A program made the translations under genes and the position numbers. Below are positions 55,221-64,000 of a stretch of DNA of 64,000 nucleotides, in pieces (the first letter of the stretch is position 1; every line of letters starts with the position of its first letter). The notes below the pieces were generated by a model, which was not told the DNA's origin, did no database searches, and saw nothing but the letters and a program-made list of their open reading frames with translations. Source of the DNA: Eriocheir sinensis (Eukaryota > Arthropoda > Malacostraca > Decapoda > Varunidae); contig NC_066517.1 in NCBI RefSeq assembly GCF_024679095.1, positions 17,731,600 to 17,795,599 of the forward strand, given 5' to 3'.

Positions 55221-55239
55221 TTGCCCCACACACACCTGT

Positions 55240-55432
55240 CACCAGCGTTAGCACATTATCGTACTCACAACACTACATTTATCGATTTCAGACACAAAAC
55301 TATCGTGCACACCCAAGTAACGATATTAGATTACAGTTATTGCTAAAACCGCGGATTACTGGTGTGTTTTTGCGATAGTTATGGGTCAAAAAATAGGAAA
55401 TACAGTGTGCTGAGTATGCTAATATGGTAACG
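55240..55432 (+). mobile_element. MITE-like inverted-repeat element, copy 2, diverged
   Basis: GCGTTAGCACATTATCGTAC and TGAGTATGCTAATATGGTAA-CGC are imperfect inverted repeats related to those of copy 1; internal TATTTATCGATTTC and GCGATAGTTATGGGTC also resemble copy 1. Confidence 0.6.
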
Positions 55433-55819
55433 CTAATGTCCACTCGCAGCTCAGGTGGTCACAACGCCGGTAATCTGAGACGCTTGTGACCACTGAACAC
55501 TGCAAAGCTAATAATGATAATGTCGTAATGTTCTCTTCCGGCAACACAACAGGGCAACACAACAACCCTACAGGAGGAATGACAACAACAAACAATCTCA
55601 CAACTGATCTTGCCGAGGATATTGAGGTAATGCGTCAAGGATTAAGACGTACAAGAGACAACACAACCCCAGTATTATAATGGTTATATTTTCGGCAACA
55701 TTACAACAGGAACAAGTCAAAGGTTAATAGTAGAGCAGAGCAAGCATAACCCCGCTAACAATATCCTTTATCGCAATCTTGAGGTCATAGGTCAAGGATG
55801 AAAATGTATCAATAACTGA

Positions 55820-55965
55820 GACTCCTCCTCCTCCCGAAAATGACCTATCTTTCGGTCACTCCTCTGACTCTTTTCAGGAGCAGTGACTAGCTGGCTTTTG
55901 TTTTCATATTTGTTTCCTTTTTTTATGCCCTTGAACTGACTCCATTGCTGTAAAAAAAAAAAAAA
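55820..55965 (+). mobile_element. SINE-like element (family R1), copy 7
   Basis: CTCCCGAAAATGACCTATCT, TTCGGTCACTCCTC, GGAGCAGTGACTAGCTGGCT and GCCCTTGAACTGACTCCATT in order, ending in CTGT and a run of 16 A. Confidence 0.78.
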
Positions 55966-56237
55966 AAACATCACCGAATCAGCTATGAAGTATGGTTGGA
56001 CTCGGCCGCTCGGGGAGTCCCCTAATCACAGCTCTGCCAAACTCAGTCTTCGGAGTAATGACAGCCGTCGGAGTGGCTGTCATTCGAAAAGCCACAATGT
56101 CATGTGTCATGGAGTTTATTCAAATCATTGATATTATTTTAAAAAGCGACACATTCATATCACTATAATGTCTTATTTAATGTATGCAGAATACTTAACA
56201 GACAATTTCAAATACTAAATAGTTGGGTGGGTGTGTG

Positions 56238-56294
<57 letters not shown>

Positions 56295-56836
56295 TGCATT
56301 GCGGGTGATGCTGCAACGCTGTGGAGAGGCTCGGGCGCCACCCAATCGCACTTCATATTTGTGTCTGACTTTAGTTCTCCCAACGAAATACCTAAAATAA
56401 AAAATAAAAAATCTTCACACTATTTTAATGAGGCCAAAGAGGAACACGTACCCGAACAAGTAGGACTCCACTAACAATAATCTTTAAGACATTACTAAAA
56501 TAAGACCCAGTGCATGAAGCAGAATCACGTAGGAAAACAGTAGGTACAATGCGCACCGCGGCGGGACACAGAAAATTTAATTAAGGTCTCTGGGGGGCGT
56601 GATCCTGCCGCCTGAGAACTTCGCCCGCTGGAAGGAAGGAAAACGAGGATCATGATAATAGAGGTCAGAATATTCCATTGTGCGAGGGAGGGACGAGGCA
56701 AACCACCGCTGACCCCCCCCTTCACTACCACTGCCACCGCTACTACTACTACTACTACTACTACTATTACTACTACTACTACTACTACTACTACTATTAC
56801 TACCACCACTACTACTCATACTCACAAGACAAAAAG

Positions 56837-56913
<77 letters not shown>

Positions 56914-57450
56914 ATCTATCTATCTAAATTTGCAGTGCACTCACCAAAAATGAATAAACAAAAAAAAACCATCATATTACATTCTTGACAAGAGGCGACT
57001 CGAGTTCCTAATATCACTCACTTCTCAGAACGCAATCCAATTAACGACGAAAAAAAAAAAAACATTAATTTCATCTCTTCCACACAACTTCACCTTTCCA
57101 AGCATCACTCTCCACCACTCTGTTAACCTTGCCACGTCCGCTCTTTCTAAACTGAGTGTGTGTAAGAGAGGGAGAGGGGAGAGCTTGAAGGGAAGAGAGG
57201 GTCGATCATAAAAGAGAGGGAGCTTGAAGGAGAGAGAGGGAGATCGGTCAAAGGAAAGAGGGAGGAAGGCCAAGGTCAGCTCAGGTCGGTGGACGGATGG
57301 AGCGGAAAGAGGCTTGACTAGCGTTGGAAGGGAGCGGAGTGCATGTTAAGAAGTGGTGGAGGACGGGATAAGATGCGGGAATTTTCCTCGTGGCTAATCC
57401 GCAAGGGAGTATGTGGTCAGGCAGAAGAGGAGGAGGAGGAGAAGGAAAAG
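55966..57450. other. Non-coding sequence with microsatellites
   Basis: (GA)n at 56241-56292, (ACT)n at 56735-56815, (CT)n then (AT)n at 56838-56911, GAGAGGGAG-rich at 57165-57265. No gene recognised. Confidence 0.6.
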
Positions 57451-57454
57451 TTTT

Positions 57455-58658
57455 AAGAACATATATATATATAAGAACATAAGAACGTTGGAGTCTGCAA
57501 GAGGCCGGTAGGCTTATATAAGGCAGCTCCTTTGACCCTAAACTCCCGTGTATCTAACCCCACCTAATATCGCTGTCCATGAATTTATCTAATCTATTTT
57601 TGAATGTGACAATTGTATTGGCACTCACCACATGACTGCTAAGCCTATTCCACTCATCCACAACCCTGTTAGTAAACCAATTTTTGCCTATGTCCCTGTT
57701 AAATCTGAATTTATCCAGTTTAAACCCATTACTTCGTGTCTTACCCGGTTCTCTTACCAACAAAACCTTATGAATGTCTCCCTTATTAAAGCCCTTCATG
57801 TATTTATAAACCTCGATCATGTCTCCACGCACCCTTCGCCTTTCTAGAGAATGCAAGTTTAACTGTTTGAGTCTTTCCTCGTATGACAAGTTTCTCAACC
57901 CCTGAATCATCTTAGTCATCCTCCTCTGCACTGATTCTAACATTTTGATATCCATTCTATAGTAAGGTGACCAGAACTGAGCCGCATAGTCAAGATGAGG
58001 TCTAACTAATGCTAAATATAGTTTGAGGAAGACTTCGGCGCTTCTGTTGCTTACGCTCCTTGAAATAAATCCCAGTACCCTATTTGCTCGATTTCTAGCT
58101 TGAATGCATTGTGCCCTTGGACGGAGATCAGAGCTCACTAAGACCCCTAAATCTCTCTCGCACCCAGACCTGCTTATGAGAGTGTCATTTAAGCAATAGT
58201 TGTGAGAGGGGTTGTTCCAACCTTCACTCAGAATACTGCACTTCCCTACATTGAACTCCATCTGCCATTTATCCGCCCAGTCATACAATCTGTTTAGTTC
58301 ATCCTGGAAAATACTAGTGTCCTGATCCGACTCAATTACTCTACCGATCTTGGTATCATCTGCAAACTTACTGACGTCACTACTAACTCTTGTATCTAAG
58401 TCACTGATATAAATAATAAACAAAAGTGGACCTAATACCGAGCCTTGTGGAACCCCACTCGTAACACATCCCCAGTCAGATCTTTTATCATTGATTTGCA
58501 CTCTTTGCTTCCTATTGCTAAGCCACGCCTTGACCCAGTTCAAAACTTTACCCTTTACTCCGTGAGCCTGTAATTTAAGCAACAGTCGTTGGTGAGGAAC
58601 TTTGTCAAACGCTTTACTAAAATCAAGATAGATTACATCATAATTTTCATCTCTGTCT
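57455..58658 (-). mobile_element. CR1-like LINE (family A), second copy, 5'-truncated
   Basis: Closely matches the 3' third of the element at 19.1-20.3 kb. On minus one unbroken frame runs from about 58655 to the stop at 57554: NYDVIYLDFSKAFDKVPHQR, SGVPQGSVLGPLLFIIYISD, FADDTKIGRVIESDQD, then the thumb (LALVRPHLDYAAQFWSPYYR) and C-terminus. It lacks the finger domain, endonuclease and ORF1. The tail is TTCTTATG units mixed with an AT run (57458-57485). Confidence 0.92.
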
Positions 58659-58689
58659 ATCTTGTCTATCCTTGCCCGTCGGCATTGCC

Positions 58690-60957
58690 AAAGTGAAGGG
58701 GTTAACAAAGGGAATGCACTTGTTGAATGAATTAAGGTATGGGTGCCCCCTGGGAAAGAGTGATCACGTAATAATAGAGATGGAAACAGAGGAGGAAAGA
58801 AGTGAGGGGGATGAATCATATAAAAGAAACAGGTTAAACTATAGGAAGGCAGACATGGAAAATCTCAGAAAATACTATGGAGAACTAGACTGGGAAGAGT
58901 TAATGAGAACAAGAGAGGTGCAAGAAAAGTATGATATTTTTATGGAGGCGTATAAATCAGGAGTTATGAAATATGTACCAGAATATAAACCCAAAGAAAA
59001 AGGAAAAGAGGATTGGTTTAATGCAAGATGTGCTAAGGCAAAAGAAAAAGAGACAAAGCGTGGAAGAGATTGAAAAGAAATAAGAATCAGAGAAATAAAA
59101 AAAAATTAAAAGCGAGAAATGAATGCATGAAAATAAGGAGAGAAGAAGAGAAAGGATATGAAAAGGATATTGTCGAAAAGTGCAAGGAAGAACCTAAACT
59201 GTTTTATGGATTCATAAATGGAAAAATCAAACCAAGGGAAGCAATAGAAAGACTGAGTAATGGGAATATTACAATGGGAATATTACAATCGAAGATCCTA
59301 GACATGCCTGAGCTACTAAACAAAAGGTTCCAGCAAGTTTTTACAAAAGAATCACAATTCAACGAACCACAAGATGACAAGATGAATGTTCAAATGGAAG
59401 AAGTCATAGTAACTAAAGAGGAGATATATAAAATGATGGAGGAACTGGAAGAGAGGAAAACAGTTGGACCGGACGGAGTCTCGGGTTATTTACTGAAAGA
59501 ATGCAGAAATCAGCTGGTTGGACCGGTATATGATATCATAAAATGCTCAATAACAACTGGTAAAGTACCAAAGGAGTAGTGGAGGCTGAAGTGGTCCCGA
59601 TATACAAAAGTGGAAAAAAGGAAAAAAACCTGAACAACAGACCTGTACCATTGACCAGTATAGTATGTAAAATATGTGAGAAAGTGATAACGAAACAATG
59701 GACGAGATTTCTAGAAGAGCATAATATAATCACAAGTAAACAATATGGCTTTAGAAAAGGACGCTCATGTGTAACAAACTTACTGAGCTTTTACTCAAGA
59801 GTGACAGACATAATACAGGAAAGGGACGGATGGGTTGATTGCGTTTGCTTGGACCTGAAGAAGGCGTTCGACAAAGTTCCACATAAAAAAACTACTATGG
59901 AAGCTGGAGAAAAAAGGAGATTGAAAGGGAAAATGATGAAATGGATGAAAAGTTACTTAAGGGGAAGAGAGATGAGAACAGTAGTAAAGGACATGAAATC
60001 AGAATGGAGAATTGTAGAGAGTGGAGTGCCTCCAGGATCGGTATTGGCACCATTACTTTTCCTAGTATATGTAAACGATATGTCAGAGGGAGTAAACAGT
60101 TATATGAGCCTGTTTGCAGATGATGCAAAACTGCAAAGACATATAAGAAACAGTAAAGAAGTCCTGTGAAATTCTGCAAGATGACCTGAACAAGATTTGG
60201 GAATGGAGTATGAAATGGGAGATGGAATTCAATGTGAAGAAATGTCATGTAATGGAAATGGGAAAGAGTGAAGGGAGACCAAAATGGATATATAAAATGG
60301 GAGATGGAGAAATATTAAAGAAAGTGCAAGAAGAGAGAGGTCTGGGAGTGACAATACAAGATAATCAACAGCCTGAAAGTCATGTTAATAGGATATTCGG
60401 TGATACATATAAAATGGTGAGAGATATAGGATTAGCATTCCACTACATGGACAAGGATATGATGAAAAAGTTAATAACCACTATGATTAAACCAAAATTG
60501 GAATATGCAGAGGTGGTGTGGTGTCCCCATAAGAAGAAACACATAAAAAAAACAGGAAAGCATACAAAGGATGGCAACAAAAAATGGTCCCAGAACTTGA
60601 GGGATTGACATATGAAGAAAGATTAAAGGATATGGACCTACCGACACTGGAACAAAGAAGAGAAAGGGGAGACCTAATACAGTAGACAATGAGGAGTTAC
60701 TACTAAGAGAAGGAATAAACACCAGGAACACAAGAGGACACAGTAAAAAAATGAGGAAGGGAAGATGTTTGAGAGACATAAAGAAATATAGCTTCCCGCA
60801 AAGAAATATAGAGGTTTGGAACAGAATAAGTGAGGATGTAGTATCGGCAAAGAGTGTGCAAAACTTTAAGGAAAAGTTGGACAAATACAGATACGGAGAC
60901 GGGACCACACGAGCGTAAGCCCAGACCCTGTAAAACTACAACTAGGTAAGTACTTCT
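58690..60957 (+). mobile_element. LINE (family F), 5'-truncated, Jockey/CR1-type RT
   Basis: Lies head to head with the preceding LINE. Pieces in order: end of the endonuclease (YGCPLGKSDHVIIEME, 58738), RT fingers (ERKTVGPDGVSGYLLKEC, 59455), VPIYKSGKKEKNLNNRPVPL, CVCLDLKKAFDKVPH (59840), SGVPPGSVLAPLLFLVYVND, FADD active site (about 60112), and the thumb in other frames to 60920. Four or more shifts. It ends with CTACAACTAGGTAAGTAC at about 60940-60957. It differs clearly from family A and D in sequence and tail. Confidence 0.87.
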
Positions 60958-61314
60958 GCACATACACATTCATATTCAGTTTGCTTCCCAAAGAATATAC
61001 AGACCATCTAGTGTTTGTCTATCTCATCATTGTAAGTCTAGAGTCTAGACAACACCCTAAACCACAAACAACTCAAGTTGCCTGGCCAGCCGCCACTGCT
61101 ACTGAGCCGAAGAGCATGAGTCCTGGGCCAGTCAGCAGTCACATCCACAAGTTCAAGAAATGTGGCTGCAGGGGTGTAAGAATGCCACTGAGCTACCGCC
61201 AATGTTACCCTCCTCGGCCACCTCAGCTGCTGCTAGACTGTCCATGCTGCCTCCAACCACGGCCACTGTCAGACAAGGCCTCCCCAACTGGTGCAGGTGC
61301 CAAGGCCAAGATCA
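60958..61314. other. Non-coding sequence
   Basis: No gene recognised; possible body of an older retroposon between the LINE end and the tRNA-like head. Confidence 0.4.
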
Positions 61315-61317
61315 CCA

Positions 61318-61395
61318 AGGGGAGGCGGTGGCTGAGTGGTTAGCATGTGGGCACCGCGTCCAGGAGGACACTGGTTCGAGTCCCGCCCGGGTGAA
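61318..61395 (+). mobile_element. tRNA-derived SINE head
   Basis: TGGCTGAGTGGTTAGCATG fits an RNA polymerase III A box and GGTTCGAGTCC fits the B box (61370-61381), spaced as in a tRNA. The acceptor stem does not pair as a working tRNA would, and a very long A/G-rich tail follows, so this is a tRNA-derived retroposon and not a tRNA gene. The long-arm spacing (CGTCCAGGAGGACACT) suggests a Ser/Leu-type ancestor. Confidence 0.75.
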
Positions 61396-61765
61396 GAAGT
61401 TGAGGAAGAAAAAGAAGCAGATGTAGGAAGAAGATACGAAGTAAAGATAGGAAAAAGAAAAATGAAAAAGAACGTATGAAAAAGACGAAGTAAAAGTAAA
61501 AGACGATGTGAACAAGAAGAAGAAGAAGAAGAAAAGAAAAAAAAGAAAAAGAAAAAGAAAAAGAAGAAAAAGAAAAAAAAGAAGAAAAATAAGAAGAAAA
61601 AAAAGAAAAAGAAGAAAAAAAAAGAAAAAGAAAAGAAGAAGAAAGAAGAAAAGAAGAAAGAAGATAGAAGAAGAAGAATAGAAAAATGAAAAAAATGGAA
61701 AAAAAGAAAAGAAGAAAAGAAGAAGAGGAAGAAGAAGAAAAGAAGGAAAAAAGAAGAAAACAAGA
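61396..61765 (+). repeat. (GAA)n/A-rich tract, about 370 bp
   Basis: AAGAAGAAAAAGAAAAAG-type sequence, perhaps an expanded SINE tail. Confidence 0.9.
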
Positions 61766-61891
61766 AGACAAGAATAACGGGCCAAATCATAAATAAGGAA
61801 AACTGTGGAAATCGTGAAATATTAAGTGAGACTTTTAATGGGACCGTGTGTGTGTGTGTGTTTTCAAGGAAGGACCTGTAAGATACGTTCA

Positions 61892-62160
<269 letters not shown>

Positions 62161-62286
62161 CTGGAAAATCATTTAAACATAATCTGCACCAGGAGGAGGA
62201 CGGAGGGAAAATGTTGCGACCTAAAATGTTGCAACGTTTACATGTAAATTGCTTCTGGGCTGCTACTTGCTTGCTTACTCAACTAT

Positions 62287-62288
<2 letters not shown>

Positions 62289-62381
<93 letters not shown>
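62289..62381 (+). repeat. (CA)n microsatellite
   Basis: About 46 CA units. Confidence 0.97.
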
Positions 62382-62383
<2 letters not shown>

Positions 62384-64000
62384 TCACTTTCTATTCTTCA
62401 GTGTTTCCTTTTGCATTTACCAACAAACGAGTGTGCAGGAAATAGCTCTCGTGTGAATAGCAAAATACTGAAAGAAATGCTAACCTAGAATATGTTAACC
62501 AAGGTAGTTCATCTCTCAAATGCCAACATGTGCTCAGTTCGATTCCCCCAAAGGACAGGATAAGGGTCTTTGGCGGCATCACGAGCCTCGCCTTTGAGGA
62601 ACTGATGGTGAGTCTAAGCAGCGAGGATTCCGTGAACTCTCCTTGGTCTCTGCGACATGAATGGACTGTAATAGTATTTCCATGTGCAACTGGCCAGTGG
62701 GGTGGTGGCGGGTATGGGTCAGCCCCGCCCGCACCTTGCCACACACTCTCAACACCTCTGGCTTCTGTCATATGTCAGCTATTTACTACCTTTACATGAA
62801 TTTAATTAAATAACTGGATAATCCAATGAGCCATATAGTGTTAAGATTGTTTCGTTATAAGGATAATAACAAAGATTTTGTATAAATACCACGACACGAA
62901 AAATGTGATACCTTTCAGCCTAGACACTACCTAGTCTAGCTGCGCCTCTATATATGGTAGCTGCGACCAACCACAACAAGACCCATACTCTCAAACATGT
63001 CGGGGCTCACACACCCACATTTGTTAAGGATTTGGCAGAGGCTGTGGATGCTTCTATGGATAGTTTTATGAGCCTAATGATAGTTTGACAAAGATTCTGC
63101 ACCAAGAATGTGAAAAAAAAAACTCATGAAAACCCGAGTAGTTTTCAATGTGGCCTTGGGAATTAGTCGTGAGCTGAAAGTATCTGGGAATTAGGGAATA
63201 AGGAGAACACACAATCATGGTAATACGGAGACTGATTGTGAAGCTGCCGCGGTTTTTTGTACTTGCGTGATCAGATTGCTGTTAGAACTTCCCGGAATTC
63301 ATCAGAGTGACTACGAAGCCTTACTGTTTCGCGTTGGGAATGACTGAAATCTCTGAGTAAGGGAGTGCGTGGAGTGCGGACGTTATTTAACAATCTTCAT
63401 TGATAAATTAATGCGAGTGTTCCCTTTGAGAGCATAAAAGATTCTCGTTAACTGCCAGTATTTTGAGTGATGCATTAATATTCTTCAATTAGTGCAGTCA
63501 CTGAGTCTAGCAGTTTGAATTATCTTCAGTTTGAATATTAAAATTGTCATTATTATTTAAATTGCAATATTGATAGAAAAAAAAGCAAAAGTATGAACAT
63601 TAACACCACAGACAACAACAAAAATAAGTCCGGTCGCAGCTCATGTCCCGATCCTGCGCCACAAATAGATCTTCGCCATAAAGGTGGAGTGGCGTCGGCC
63701 GCAAGACCTAATCCGAGGCGGCGGTGTTGGCCGCGGGAAGGAAGAAGGTTGAGAGGCGAGGCGTCCTCGTTGTCAGGGAGACACGCGGGAGCCTTTGTCG
63801 GCAATTTTACTGATACGAAATACCTGCATGGAATACCGTCTTCCCCACGCGGACACGAATAAACGGAGATAGATAGAGACAGAGATAGCGACAGAGATAG
63901 AGAGAGAGACACAGACCGATAAAGAGAGAAAAAGGGAAAGATAGAAAGACACACAGACAGACAAAGAGAGAGAAAAGGGAGAGATAAAGACGTAGCCCCA
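62382..64000. other. Non-coding sequence to the window end
   Basis: No gene recognised. A GC-rich stretch at 62530-62770 has an open plus frame with no family resemblance. GATAGAGACAGAGA-type repeats fill 63860-64000. Confidence 0.5.
62995..63185 (+). repeat. Unclassified repeat R2, diverged copy
   Basis: ATAGTTTTATGAGCCTAATG, ATAGTTTGACAAAGATTCTG, CACCAAGAATGTGAAAAAAA, ACTCATGAAAACCCGAG and GGAATTAGTCGTGAGCTGAA follow the R2 order. Confidence 0.68.

Noticed and set aside
61318..61395. Functional tRNA gene
   Set aside because: A and B boxes are good but the acceptor stem does not pair properly and an A-rich retroposon-type tail follows.
62530..62799. Plus frame of 89 codons in a GC-richer stretch
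   Set aside because: No domain, no splice or start support; left unassigned.

Overview
The window is animal nuclear DNA, most likely from a decapod crustacean or a close arthropod relative. The evidence is intron-split genes with GT/AG junctions, very long dinucleotide and trinucleotide microsatellites, many CR1-like LINE copies and short interspersed repeats. The species assignment is inference; no bacterial or viral gene organisation is seen.

Only two host genes can be supported. At the left edge, on the plus strand, are the last two visible coding exons (565-657 and 1392-2953) of a fukutin-related protein (FKRP)/LicD-family gene, a glycan phosphotransferase of the dystroglycan pathway; its 5' part lies outside the window. 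Facing it on the minus strand is a leucine-rich-repeat G-protein-coupled receptor of the relaxin-receptor/LGR3-LGR4 type. Thirteen exons spread over about 31.5 kb (39028 down to 7493) join in frame: LRR N-cap, seven LRRs mostly on 72-bp exons, the hinge, TM1 to TM7 and the start of the cytoplasmic tail. The signal peptide, any LDLa module and the end of the tail were not found. The two genes converge and have no evident functional link.

The rest is introns and repeats. A deleted PIF/Harbinger DNA transposon (7691-9292) sits about 20 bp upstream of the TM7 exon acceptor. A nearly full-length but broken CR1-like LINE with an SGNH-esterase ORF1 lies in a receptor intron (about 19118-22900). Two more LINEs lie head-to-tail at 43.3-47.1 kb and two head-to-head at 57.5-61.0 kb. 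A roughly 150-bp SINE-like family with a poly-A end occurs seven times, and an unclassified roughly 130-bp family occurs at four loci, once as a triple tandem. Two adjacent MITE-like inverted-repeat elements lie at 55.0-55.4 kb, and a tRNA-derived SINE head lies at 61.3 kb.

From 49.2 to 53.0 kb is a composite satellite cluster: a 25-bp array, a 61-unit 18-bp array, about 44-bp and 21-bp arrays, and two segmental duplications. One duplication carries a repeated ATG-starting serine/alanine-rich reading frame.

The most notable pattern is that tandem repeats repeatedly start at, or include, splice junctions. At 18.5-18.9 kb the acceptor of the hinge/TM1 exon has been copied twice into the upstream intron with the reading frame kept and an in-frame stop nine codons later. 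Use of a copy would give a receptor ectodomain without transmembrane helices.
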